Positions 35,449-44,338 of a stretch of DNA of 64,000 nucleotides are shown piece after piece. The DNA is taken from positions 183,198 to 247,197 of the forward strand of contig NZ_JACVEL010000005.1 in NCBI RefSeq assembly GCF_014518315.1, read 5' to 3'. Source of the stretch: Taishania pollutisoli (GTDB lineage Bacteria > Bacteroidota > Bacteroidia > Flavobacteriales_D > Crocinitomicaceae). How positions within the stretch are numbered: position 1 is the stretch's first letter; every line of letters starts with the position of its first letter. Made by a program: the position numbers and the translations under genes. Below the pieces are notes generated by a model. That model ran no database searches, had not been told where the DNA came from, and worked only from the letters and a program-made list of their open reading frames with translations.

Positions 35449-38394
35449 ATGAGACCTAAGTTCACCTGTTTTATCATTCTCACATTTCTACTTGTTATTG
35501 TGAACCGTTCGCTTTCCCAAAAGTATGATTACTTCGGTCAGGAGAGCAAGTTCCCTTATGCCGTTACTCATTACAATGCCGAACACGGATTACCTCAAAA
35601 TCAGGTACTGGACATTGTGGAAAGCGACCAGGGAATCATTGCTTCAACGGCCAATGGCATCAGTTTGTTTAACGGGACATTCTCTTCTCTTTCTTCCGCC
35701 ATCAGCAGGGAGAAGAAAATGCATATGCAGTATAAGTTATTCTTTGATACGAACACGCAACAATTGTATGGATGGACACAAGGAGGTAACTACAACCTGA
35801 TTCATCCCGAAATTAAACAATTAGCAACCTACAGCTGTATCGCGTTTGACGATGAATCGGTGACCGGAATGCAACCCGACGGAACCATTATTACCTCCAG
35901 CCATGATATAAAAACAACCTACCGGACAATAAAAACAGGCATTCTGTACCCTATTGCAATTCTGTTGCATGAAAACCACTACTATGTCAGTACCAGCCAG
36001 CACCTTTATCAGATTGATCTGCATACGGGAACTACTCGTCTTCTCCTGGACGGGCAGTTTGAGGTATTGGGTAAAAATCCGGCTACCAATACCATTTATG
36101 CGATCGATCAGGATTTGTTCTGCATCGATGCAAAAGGAATCCGGCAGATTAAATTGTATAATCCTCCCACATCCCGCAAACAGGCATTCCGGGACATTGA
36201 ATGTATAGCTGCCGACGAGTTGCTCATTACTTCTTCAGCGGGTTTGTACCATGTAAAAAACGGAGTTGCTTCCTTGTACGATGTCCGGGACGGGCTGGTA
36301 TCCTCCTCCCTTTACGGACTCCATTATTACGCGGATGAAAATTGTGTTTTTGTAGGGACAGAAAACAACGGATTAATGATCCTTATTCCCAAAAAGGTGA
36401 ATACCTATTTCATCCGGGACCAGATAGGCGGGTCTCAGTCGTTTTCTTCCGTTGTTCAGGATGAAACCGGTGCCCTTTATTCTGCTGCATCAAAAGGACA
36501 TATTCTCCGGATCAGCAATGGTATTCAGTCAGCTTATTCCTTCGTCGACCGGAATGTTCTTTCCCTGGCATACATCCATCAAAAGTTGTATGTCGGCACA
36601 TGGACAAAAGGATTGACCATCCTGCAAAACGGGATCCCTGTTGATTCCATTCCTTCGGAAGTCCTGCCGTCTCCCCATGTCCAATGTACTTATATGGATT
36701 CCAGGGGGGTGATCTGGGTCGGGACGACAGAAGGTCTTGTTTTTAAAGTGCCTTCCGGTCAATGGCAACGCAATTCCATTCCAAAACAAGCCGTTATTTC
36801 TATTTATGAGCTTAGCAATGGAAATCTGTGCTTCGGAAGTAACAACGGGTTCTATATTCTGAGTGAGACCGGAACCATCATCCGTCACCTCGGTGAGCGG
36901 GAGGGAATGGCCTGCAAAGAAGTTCGTTCGTTTTATGAAGATTCTTACGGAATGCTCTGGATAGGGACATACGGAGGAGGGCTTTACCGTTATTACAACC
37001 GGCAACTGGAATCCGTCAACAGCAAACCCAATTGCCTGCTCAGTCAGGATGTGTTCACATTGGCACGAACTACTGACGGGCAACTGTATATGTCATCCAA
37101 CAACGGGATTTGGTCTGTCAATGAAACAAAATTACGTGATTTCTGCAACGGGAATATTTCCTACCTGATTCCAGCCTATTACGGGCGGGAAACCGGTATG
37201 ATCAATACCGAGTTTAACGGAGGGTTTCAAAACAATTATACGTGCATCGGTAGTAAGTTCTACTTTCCATCAATCTATGGATTGGTGGAGCTCGACACCG
37301 ATCAGCAACTCCCACGTAAAAAGCTCATCACTCATTTGCGCTCCGTCCTCATCAACGATACAATTACACCCGGTTCCACTGTATTTAAACGTTCTACGCA
37401 CACCATTCTTTTTGAGTTTTATACACCTGTTTTCACCGAGCAATACAATGTCTACTATCAGTATAAATTAACAGGGGAAGGCCTCCCTGATAAATGGAAC
37501 AAACCCCAGAAAACCGGAAGTGTGACATTAAAAATGCTTCCCCCTGGGGATTACACCTTCAGCGTCAGGGCCATCGATTGTTTCAACGATGCCTCCCCTC
37601 ATCTGCTGTCGTATCACTTTACTATCCGCCCGCATTTCTACGAAACTACTGTATTTCAAATTTTGCTGGTATTGTTGGTTATTGGCATCATTGTTCTGTT
37701 CGTCCGGCAAAAAATAAAAAAAGAGGCGGAAAAAAACAGGATCAACAATACCCTTCTGGAACTCAAGCTGAATGCCATCCATTCAAAAATGAATCCACAT
37801 TTCATGTTCAATACGCTCAACAATATTGTGTACCTGCTGACCATTGAAAACTATACCGCTGCAGAAGAACTATTACAGGATTTTTCCCTCTTACTCCGCA
37901 GTTACCTGGAAAAAAACGATAGTTCATTCATTACCATCGGGGAAGAGATGGAAATGATTGACCTGTATTTATCCATTCAGCAAAAACGGTACAACGGGCA
38001 ATTTGATTACTTCATTACCTATCCTGAGAAATTAGCAACCGCTGTTATCCCATCCATGTTGATTCAGCCATTCGTTGAAAACGCCATTATTCATGGATTG
38101 GCACATAGTAAGCATCCCGGAAAACTGACACTGGACATTTACCAAAACGGACAGACAGTTGATATCCGGATCAAAGACAATGGTATCGGAAGAAAAGAGT
38201 CGGAGCGCATCAATGCGAAGCGCTCCGGACATTCTTCCAGAGGAATTGCATTAATTCGGGAAAAAATCCGGGTAATGGAACAAAAATACCTGCTTCACAT
38301 TCAACTGGAAATTACCGATCCGGGAGAAGACGAAGAACAAGGAACATTCATTTTATTAAACATTCCCATTTATGATAAAGTGCCTGATTGTTGA
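35449..38394 (+). CDS. Two-component sensor with periplasmic propeller and LytS-type kinase
   Basis: About 981 residues. A signal peptide, then a large periplasmic sensor of Reg_prop beta-propeller blades (YTDSRGVIWVGTTEGL-like units such as EDSYGMLWIGTYGGGLYRY), a Y_Y_Y domain (about 640-735), one membrane helix (FQILLVLLVIGIIVLFV), then a LytS-type kinase with HSKMNPHFMFNTLNNIV and an ATPase domain (PFVENAIIHGL, DNGIG). ATG at 35449 was chosen over an in-frame TTG three bases earlier. The gene overlaps the LytTR regulator by 23 bases. The ligand is unknown; propeller sensors of this sort often respond to sugars in Bacteroidota, but no polysaccharide genes are nearby. Confidence 0.92.
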   Translation: MRPKFTCFIILTFLLVIVNRSLSQKYDYFGQESKFPYAVTHYNAEHGLPQNQVLDIVESDQGIIASTANGISLFNGTFSSLSSAISREKKMHMQYKLFFDTNTQQLYGWTQGGNYNLIHPEIKQLATYSCIAFDDESVTGMQPDGTIITSSHDIKTTYRTIKTGILYPIAILLHENHYYVSTSQHLYQIDLHTGTTRLLLDGQFEVLGKNPATNTIYAIDQDLFCIDAKGIRQIKLYNPPTSRKQAFRDIECIAADELLITSSAGLYHVKNGVASLYDVRDGLVSSSLYGLHYYADENCVFVGTENNGLMILIPKKVNTYFIRDQIGGSQSFSSVVQDETGALYSAASKGHILRISNGIQSAYSFVDRNVLSLAYIHQKLYVGTWTKGLTILQNGIPVDSIPSEVLPSPHVQCTYMDSRGVIWVGTTEGLVFKVPSGQWQRNSIPKQAVISIYELSNGNLCFGSNNGFYILSETGTIIRHLGEREGMACKEVRSFYEDSYGMLWIGTYGGGLYRYYNRQLESVNSKPNCLLSQDVFTLARTTDGQLYMSSNNGIWSVNETKLRDFCNGNISYLIPAYYGRETGMINTEFNGGFQNNYTCIGSKFYFPSIYGLVELDTDQQLPRKKLITHLRSVLINDTITPGSTVFKRSTHTILFEFYTPVFTEQYNVYYQYKLTGEGLPDKWNKPQKTGSVTLKMLPPGDYTFSVRAIDCFNDASPHLLSYHFTIRPHFYETTVFQILLVLLVIGIIVLFVRQKIKKEAEKNRINNTLLELKLNAIHSKMNPHFMFNTLNNIVYLLTIENYTAAEELLQDFSLLLRSYLEKNDSSFITIGEEMEMIDLYLSIQQKRYNGQFDYFITYPEKLATAVIPSMLIQPFVENAIIHGLAHSKHPGKLTLDIYQNGQTVDIRIKDNGIGRKESERINAKRSGHSSRGIALIREKIRVMEQKYLLHIQLEITDPGEDEEQGTFILLNIPIYDKVPDC

Positions 38395-39064
38395 AGATGA
38401 AATTGCAGGACAAACAATCCTTGCAAAGAAACTGGCGACCTTTTATCCGGAATGCAGCATCGAAGGGGTTTACGATAATAAACAGGATGCCTTTGATCAC
38501 ATTCGCAGCAAGGAAGTAGATTTGCTGTTCCTGGATGTCCAGATAAAAGGCGGGACAGGAATTGAAATCGTTGAATCATTCAAGGAACCGGATTTTGAAA
38601 CAATTTTCATTACAGCGCATAAAGAATATGCGATGGAAGCACTCAACAACAATGCTTCCTACTATCTGCTAAAGCCGATTCACGACCGGGAATTTAAAAA
38701 AGGAATGGATCTCGTGCTGGAACGCATCAAACGAAAAAAAATCATTCCCACCATCTTTGTTCCACATAAAAACATGCAGGTTCCGGTCAATATTTCCCAC
38801 ATTCTTTACCTGAAGTCTGATGGAGCTTATGCACACATCATCACGAAACAGGAGCATTATCTGTCGTCGAAGAGCCTTGGTCACTATGAACAGCTGCTCG
38901 CACAATCAGGTTTTATCCGTTGCCATCATTCATTCCTGGTCAACAGTAAACACGTGGTACAATTGGAAAAAGGAAGAAGCGGAACGCTCATCCTGTCAAA
39001 CGGCGATACGATACCGATTTCCCAACGCAGATTAAACGATTTTATGTCTCTGTTTCAGGGGTAA
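38372..39064 (+). CDS. LytTR-type response regulator paired with propeller kinase
   Basis: 230 residues: a receiver domain (acidic pocket IVEDE, phosphoacceptor in LLFLDVQIKGG, Thr in FITAHK, Lys in LLKPIHD) and a C-terminal LytTR DNA-binding domain (about 130-230, HILYLKSDGAYAHI and RCHHSFLVNSKHV). The 23-base overlap with the kinase gene indicates one operon. It converges with the ABC-F gene, 6 bases away. Confidence 0.93.
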   Translation: MIKCLIVEDEIAGQTILAKKLATFYPECSIEGVYDNKQDAFDHIRSKEVDLLFLDVQIKGGTGIEIVESFKEPDFETIFITAHKEYAMEALNNNASYYLLKPIHDREFKKGMDLVLERIKRKKIIPTIFVPHKNMQVPVNISHILYLKSDGAYAHIITKQEHYLSSKSLGHYEQLLAQSGFIRCHHSFLVNSKHVVQLEKGRSGTLILSNGDTIPISQRRLNDFMSLFQG

Positions 39065-39070
39065 GTCTAC

Positions 39071-40945
39071 TTAAACAAATTCGGACAACTCCAACCAGCG
39101 GTTGGTTTTATCGTCCAGTTCAGCAACAACCTTTGCCAATTCCTCCCCTGCTTTCATAATGGCTTCATTGGAACTGTCAGCAGCAGATAAAATTACAGTC
39201 AGTTCTTCCTTTTTTGCTTCTAATTGTTCAATTTCTCCTTCCAGGGATTCGTATTCCTTCTGCTCTTTATAGGACAGTTTTTTCTTTTCTTTCAGTTCAG
39301 CTGGTTCCACTGCCTCAACAACTGTTTCTTCGGCCAGCTTTTTTTCTTCCTGCCGTTCTGCTGATGCGACTTGTTTTTGTTGTTTGCGGTACTCCGAATA
39401 GTTTCCGATGATGTCTTTCACTTCTCCTTTTCCTTCAAACACAAACAAGTGATCGACCATTTTATCCATAAAATACCGGTCGTGGGAAACAACAATCAGG
39501 CATCCTTCAAATGAACGCAGGTATTCTTCCAATACGGCCATTACAAAAATATCCAGGTCATTTGTCGGCTCATCCAGGATCAGGAAGTTCGGGTTTTTCA
39601 TCAACACTGTCATCAGTTTGAGGCGCCGTTTTTCTCCCCCGCTGAGTTTGTGTACAAAGTTGTAATGCATATCGCGCGGAAACAGGAATTTCTCAAGAAA
39701 ATGTGCCGCAGATAATTGCCGTCCTTTCTCCAATGGGATGAATTCGGCTACATCCCGGATCACATCAATTACTTTCTTGTCATCTTCCACCACGAGTTGT
39801 TCCTGATTGTAATAACCGAAAACGACTGTTTCACCAACAACGATTTTTCCTTTGTCAACCGGTTCTTTTTCCAGGATCATATTCAGGAATGTAGACTTAC
39901 CTGTTCCGTTATTTCCGACAATTCCTACCCGTTCCTGACGTTTAAAAATATAAGTGAAATCATTGAGAATTTTTTTCTCTCCGAATGCCTTCCCCAAACG
40001 GTGTAGTTCCAGGATTTTCGTTCCCAGGCGTTCCATTTTAACCGGGATATCAAGTTCGTCTTTATCCAGACGTTGGTGTGCCACTTTTTTTGTATCGTGA
40101 AATGCTTCAATCCGGGCTTTTTGTTTGGTTCCCCGTGCTTTCGGCTGACGACGCATCCATTCCAATTCTTTCCGAAACTGGTTCTTTGCCTTCTCAACCG
40201 TTGATTCAAATTGTTCTTCCCGCTCTGCTTTTTTCTCCAGGAAATAGGAAAAATTCCCCTTGTAGCGGTACAAAGTTTTATTGTCTAATTCCAGAATCGT
40301 ATCACAAACCACCTCCAGGAAATAACGGTCATGCGTCACCATTAGTATCGTTGACTTCGATTTGGAAAGGTAATCTTCCAGCCATTCAATCATATCCAGA
40401 TCCAGGTGGTTCGTCGGCTCATCGAGGATCAGGAAATCCGGTTCGGCAATCAGTACTTTTGCCAGCGCAACCCGTTTTTTTTGTCCCCCCGATAAATTTT
40501 GAATCTGCATGTCTGTATGATCCAGTTTCAGTACCGACAATATCTGAGACACGCGAACTTCTACATCCCAGGCGTTCAATTCCGAGATTTGTTCAAATGC
40601 TTTTTGTACGGCTTCTTCATCGTTTACGGAAGTTGCTTTATTGTATGCTTTAATGGCACGTAGTTCAGGCAGATCATGGGAAAAAACTTCCTCCAGAATG
40701 GTATGCTCCGGGTTCAAATCTTCACTCTGCTCCATGAACACCATACGCAGGTCATTGCGAAAAACCACCCGTCCCTCGTCCAGTGTATCCAAACCTGTAA
40801 GACAGCGGAGCAAGGTTGTTTTTCCGGCACCGTTTTTTGCAACAATGGCTACTTTTTGTCCCTGGTCAATTCCAAATGTGATATCCTGGAAGATAACGCG
40901 GTCACCAAAAGATTTTGTGATGTTCTCAACTGAAAGAAAGTTCAT
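39071..40945 (-). CDS. ABC-F family ATPase, Uup type
   Basis: 624 residues, soluble, two ATPase domains in one chain: first Walker A KNGAGKTTL, signature LSGGQKKR and EPTNHLD; second GNNGTGKST, LSGGEKRR and EPTNDLD. A linker of charged helices joins them (about 240-310), and the C-terminal ~90 residues are a coiled coil as in Uup. ABC-F proteins act on ribosomes or, for Uup, also affect DNA transactions; there is no membrane domain. It is not an obvious antibiotic-resistance subtype. The DUF4293 gene upstream is in the same direction, 42 bases away. Confidence 0.9.
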   Translation of the reverse strand: MNFLSVENITKSFGDRVIFQDITFGIDQGQKVAIVAKNGAGKTTLLRCLTGLDTLDEGRVVFRNDLRMVFMEQSEDLNPEHTILEEVFSHDLPELRAIKAYNKATSVNDEEAVQKAFEQISELNAWDVEVRVSQILSVLKLDHTDMQIQNLSGGQKKRVALAKVLIAEPDFLILDEPTNHLDLDMIEWLEDYLSKSKSTILMVTHDRYFLEVVCDTILELDNKTLYRYKGNFSYFLEKKAEREEQFESTVEKAKNQFRKELEWMRRQPKARGTKQKARIEAFHDTKKVAHQRLDKDELDIPVKMERLGTKILELHRLGKAFGEKKILNDFTYIFKRQERVGIVGNNGTGKSTFLNMILEKEPVDKGKIVVGETVVFGYYNQEQLVVEDDKKVIDVIRDVAEFIPLEKGRQLSAAHFLEKFLFPRDMHYNFVHKLSGGEKRRLKLMTVLMKNPNFLILDEPTNDLDIFVMAVLEEYLRSFEGCLIVVSHDRYFMDKMVDHLFVFEGKGEVKDIIGNYSEYRKQQKQVASAERQEEKKLAEETVVEAVEPAELKEKKKLSYKEQKEYESLEGEIEQLEAKKEELTVILSAADSSNEAIMKAGEELAKVVAELDDKTNRWLELSEFV

Positions 40946-40987
40946 GTGTATCGTTAAAAGAAATTAGATAGTAAAGTATGTGTTCAA

Positions 40988-41467
40988 TTAACGAAGTCTG
41001 TTCAATGAATCGATTGTCTTTTTGTCTTTCCGGATTCCCATATGGGCCAGGTGCGTCAACGGAAGACCAATTACCAGCAGATAAAAACTATGGGAGTAAT
41101 TATTCTGGATCACTTTTCCTGTCACCTGTCCGGGTGCAATAAAGTAATTCCAGGCAACAATCCCGATTAATACCAGTAAGTACAATCCCCACAACAATTT
41201 GGAATACGCAAACTGCTTGTTCAGTTTCTTATAGCTAAACAGAACAAATGCAGCAAAAAGCGCAAGCAGTAATGTTGCAATATACACCGGTAGTGACGTT
41301 TGTTCGATCAATTCTTTTCCGTCCAGCGTATACTTGGAAATTCCATATGCATTGAAGCGAAAAAATGCTTCATCCGTAATATAATTGAAGAAATCTCCCC
41401 AAAAACTGACAATTACGAGGAGGATAATTGCTCCAAACAAATAAAGTGATTGTACACGTTGTATCAT
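40988..41467 (-). CDS. DUF4293 family membrane protein
   Basis: 159 residues with four predicted membrane helices (about 6-24, 62-84, 93-112, 128-145). The opening MIQRVQSLYLF is characteristic of the Bacteroidota DUF4293 family. Function is unknown. It lies upstream of the ABC-F gene on the same strand. Confidence 0.82.
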   Translation of the reverse strand: MIQRVQSLYLFGAIILLVIVSFWGDFFNYITDEAFFRFNAYGISKYTLDGKELIEQTSLPVYIATLLLALFAAFVLFSYKKLNKQFAYSKLLWGLYLLVLIGIVAWNYFIAPGQVTGKVIQNNYSHSFYLLVIGLPLTHLAHMGIRKDKKTIDSLNRLR

Positions 41468-41511
41468 GTTGATTTATTTTTTGCGAAGGTAGCTAATTTC
41501 AAAGAAACAGA

Positions 41512-41544
41512 CACAAAAACTGCCGACACATTCGCACCGGCAGT
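41512..41544 (-). terminator. Intrinsic terminator of the esterase gene
   Basis: On the minus strand ACTGCCG pairs with CGGCAGT around a 12-base loop, followed by TTTTTG. It lies just after the esterase stop codon. Confidence 0.75.
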
Positions 41545-41567
41545 CTGTATATAGTTATTTGGAAATT

Positions 41568-42785
41568 TTATCTGATGACTACTTTTTTCATTGCTTCTTT
41601 TCCGTCCGTAGCATTTAATTTCACCAGGTAAATCCCCGGTTGAAACGCCGAAGAGCGTACCTGAATCCTGTTTTCTCCGGACGTGATCTGCTCTGTGGCA
41701 ATCACTTGTCCCAGCATGTTAACAACGGATACGCTCCATTCCCATTCATTGGCAGGAATGTCAATATAGAATGATTCCGCTGCCGGGTTCGGATAGATGG
41801 AAAACAATACTGTTTCGGGATGTGAGGCCAACGACAATCCCTGTACGCATAATTGGTCGTACATAAAGTTGGTGACAAATTCTCCGCTGTTAGCAGGAAA
41901 ATCACAATGTCCGTTTCCCGGAACACTCATATAATCACTGTTAACACCGACGTTTAACGTTCGGATGTACATCAGCGAGTCACCGTACAACGTCACCGGA
42001 ATAGACACACCAATGTTTGGCTGGCCGGATAAATTCGGAACGACGTTGTCATCCAGGTTGTGTACTCCTACGTATGGTTGGTCACCTGCTTCGATCCATG
42101 TCGTATCTGCGATTGCTCCGCACCAGCTCAAGGCCATTTGAGGCACACTGTTGAATCCGCTGTTTCCTGAATTTCCTTCCATTCCGCCCTGCGCGGCAAC
42201 ATATGCGATTAAATCCGTCGGAATTTTTGATTCGGCATCAAAATACGTCGTATGATTTGCCAGGATTGCTCCTGCTGAAAATCCTCCGACAATGATAATA
42301 TCCGGGTTGATTCCGTATGGATTTCCGTCTTCAGCAACCGATTTTCTGAAAAAACGAATGGCAGCACGCATATCGTGTACCGCACGTACAACTTCTTTTT
42401 GAAACTCCAGTCCGGGGTTCGAAATAACAGCCGGTGAAATGCTCAGCAAACGGTATTGCATCGTTGCAGCCACATACCCCATTTTCGCCAGGGCCTGACA
42501 TTGTGTTGCCAAATCTGTTTTATTTCCCCCGATAAATGAACCGCCGTGTGCTAATAAAACCAGCGGACGATCGGTATCCGTATCACCATCCGGGTAATAA
42601 ATATCCAGGAATAAATTCACGGGTGTTGTTTCGTCCTGTGCCAGGTTGGAACCATATTGCACGTTCGGAACAGCAACTGTATTGGTGAAAATGGGTTGAT
42701 GATACCGATTCCCGGTACAATCCTGTGCAACAGCAACATTACCCCAAGCCGTAGCAAGCCCGATAAAGAGTATTAGTTTTTTCAT
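41568..42785 (-). CDS. T9SS-secreted alpha/beta-hydrolase (esterase-like)
   Basis: 405 residues. A signal peptide ends VAVA before Q21. The catalytic domain (about 40-310) is an alpha/beta hydrolase of the carboxylesterase/lipase type: oxyanion loop LLAHGGSFIGG, nucleophile elbow GGFSAGA, candidate acid in DDNVVP and catalytic His in GHCDFP. The last ~80 residues are a type A T9SS sorting domain (SIYPNPAAESFYI to MKKVVIR). Likely an extracellular lipase or carbohydrate esterase. It follows the glutaminyl cyclase gene by 60 bases on the same strand. Confidence 0.9.
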   Translation of the reverse strand: MKKLILFIGLATAWGNVAVAQDCTGNRYHQPIFTNTVAVPNVQYGSNLAQDETTPVNLFLDIYYPDGDTDTDRPLVLLAHGGSFIGGNKTDLATQCQALAKMGYVAATMQYRLLSISPAVISNPGLEFQKEVVRAVHDMRAAIRFFRKSVAEDGNPYGINPDIIIVGGFSAGAILANHTTYFDAESKIPTDLIAYVAAQGGMEGNSGNSGFNSVPQMALSWCGAIADTTWIEAGDQPYVGVHNLDDNVVPNLSGQPNIGVSIPVTLYGDSLMYIRTLNVGVNSDYMSVPGNGHCDFPANSGEFVTNFMYDQLCVQGLSLASHPETVLFSIYPNPAAESFYIDIPANEWEWSVSVVNMLGQVIATEQITSGENRIQVRSSAFQPGIYLVKLNATDGKEAMKKVVIR

Positions 42786-42845
42786 AAGTTCTAAATTCTA
42801 AAAAAGTTCGACTAAAATTAATAAAAAAGTAATGATTTCAAAACA

Positions 42846-43946
42846 TTAATTACTTGCGATTACTTTTTCATATTTATCTTTCAGTTTAATCTTGATTGTC
42901 TTTTCCCAGTTTTTACCGGTCACATAAATCGCATCCTGTGTTTTGTTGTATGCAATTCCGTTAAACACATCCCCTACTTTTCCACGTCCGATCGGTACCA
43001 GGGTGCTACCGTCAATCACTCCGATGACACGCCCTGTTTCCGGTTCTATGGCAGCAATGTTATTGGTCATCCAGATATTGGCATAAATTAATCCGTCGAT
43101 GTACTCCAGTTCATTCAACCGGGTAACAGGTTGTTCATGTGTGTAGACCTCAATGGTTTTTACAACAGCAAATGTTTTCGGATCACGAAATGTCAGGCGC
43201 TCCGTACCATCTGACATAATGAGGTATTTACCGTCATTGCACAATCCCCAACCTTCTCCCTGGTAGGTATATTCTTTCGGCAGAATCTGTAGGGTATTTC
43301 TATCGTACAAAAAGCATTTGTTTGTCGTCCAGGTCAACTGGTATACCGTATCACCGAAAATAGTAATTCCTTCTCCGAAGTGAGTCGCATCCAACCCGAT
43401 CTTAGACAGGTCGTTTCCGGTGGCAATGTCAATTTTCGCAATTTTACTTTCCCCCCGCTGTCCTGTACTTTCATATAACTGGTCTCCGCTGAACTCAAAT
43501 CCTTGTGTAAAATTCGCAATGTTGTGCGGAAATGTAGATAACACTTCATACGCCCACAGCTCCGGTTGCAAGTCTGAAAGTACGCGTAGAGTACGTTCAT
43601 CTTTGAATTGTTCTCCGTTCTGGTTGTGTGCGATCACTATTATTTTTTTAGCTCCGATTCCGAAATCAGTACTTTTCAACGTGTATTTTACCTTTTTCAT
43701 TCCGGGATTGTTCCACTTAGAAACAATACTATCCCCGATCTGCAACTCAATCAGTTTCAAACCGTCCACGAGTGGTTCTATCTCAACTTCGGCCTCGGAA
43801 TTATAAGGTACTCCCAGGTTTTCTTTGAATGTGAATGTTGCGAAATCTTCCGGCTCGTCTTCACACGCGACCAGTATCAACAACAACGAGAAAGCGACCA
43901 GATGAATAAAACGGTAGTGTTTGAAAGTGCTGAATGTACGATACAT
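42846..43946 (-). CDS. Glutaminyl-peptide cyclotransferase (plant-type), lipoprotein
   Basis: 366 residues. A lipobox (LVAC near residue 28) suggests membrane anchoring in the periplasm. After an Ig-like segment (about 40-130), residues 130-366 match the five-bladed propeller of type I glutaminyl cyclases (FTQGFEF, EGWGLCNDGKYLIMSDG, LNELEYIDGLIYANIW). The enzyme turns N-terminal Gln of exported proteins into pyroglutamate, protecting them from aminopeptidases. Many exported proteins in this window would start with Gln after signal peptidase cleavage, so substrates are abundant. It sits 12 bases after ytxJ in the pheS operon. Confidence 0.9.
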   Translation of the reverse strand: MYRTFSTFKHYRFIHLVAFSLLLILVACEDEPEDFATFTFKENLGVPYNSEAEVEIEPLVDGLKLIELQIGDSIVSKWNNPGMKKVKYTLKSTDFGIGAKKIIVIAHNQNGEQFKDERTLRVLSDLQPELWAYEVLSTFPHNIANFTQGFEFSGDQLYESTGQRGESKIAKIDIATGNDLSKIGLDATHFGEGITIFGDTVYQLTWTTNKCFLYDRNTLQILPKEYTYQGEGWGLCNDGKYLIMSDGTERLTFRDPKTFAVVKTIEVYTHEQPVTRLNELEYIDGLIYANIWMTNNIAAIEPETGRVIGVIDGSTLVPIGRGKVGDVFNGIAYNKTQDAIYVTGKNWEKTIKIKLKDKYEKVIASN

Positions 43947-43958
43947 TTCTATGTGAGT

Positions 43959-44327
43959 TTAATTAATTACTGCTTCAATGCTTTCCTGTGCGGAAATCGC
44001 ATTGTGACTTTTGTGGTATTTCACGGTTCCGTTCTTCACAACAATCAGTTGCGGAGATTCGTGTTGCACCCCTGTCAGTTCTTCAATTTTCCCGGAAACT
44101 GACCGGTAATTCAATAAATCCAGGTACAACAAACGAAACGGGAAATCAGGAGTCTTCCATTCCCGCTCAAACCGGCTCTTCGCCATCGAAGAAATATTGC
44201 AACGCGTACTGTGCTTAAAAATAAACACAACTTCTTCGTCATTATTCAATACGTCTTGAAGCTGTGCTTCGCTTGTCAGTGCTTCCCATGGAAATACTTC
44301 AGCAGCGGAACGAGAGAAAAATCCCAT
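43959..44327 (-). CDS. ytxJ: Bacilliredoxin-like protein YtxJ
   Basis: 122 residues, thioredoxin fold with a single-cysteine active site in KHSTRCNISSMA, as in YtxJ (BrxC-type) proteins that reduce bacillithiol mixed disulfides. Its presence implies that the organism makes bacillithiol. It lies 11 bases after pheS and 12 bases before the glutaminyl cyclase gene, so the three form an operon. Confidence 0.88.
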   Translation of the reverse strand: MGFFSRSAAEVFPWEALTSEAQLQDVLNNDEEVVFIFKHSTRCNISSMAKSRFEREWKTPDFPFRLLYLDLLNYRSVSGKIEELTGVQHESPQLIVVKNGTVKYHKSHNAISAQESIEAVIN

Positions 44328-44338
44328 AATTATTTTCT

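Noticed and set aside
36529..37083. 184-codon minus-strand frame opposite the propeller kinase
   Set aside because: Antisense to intact Reg_prop blades, with no homology signs.
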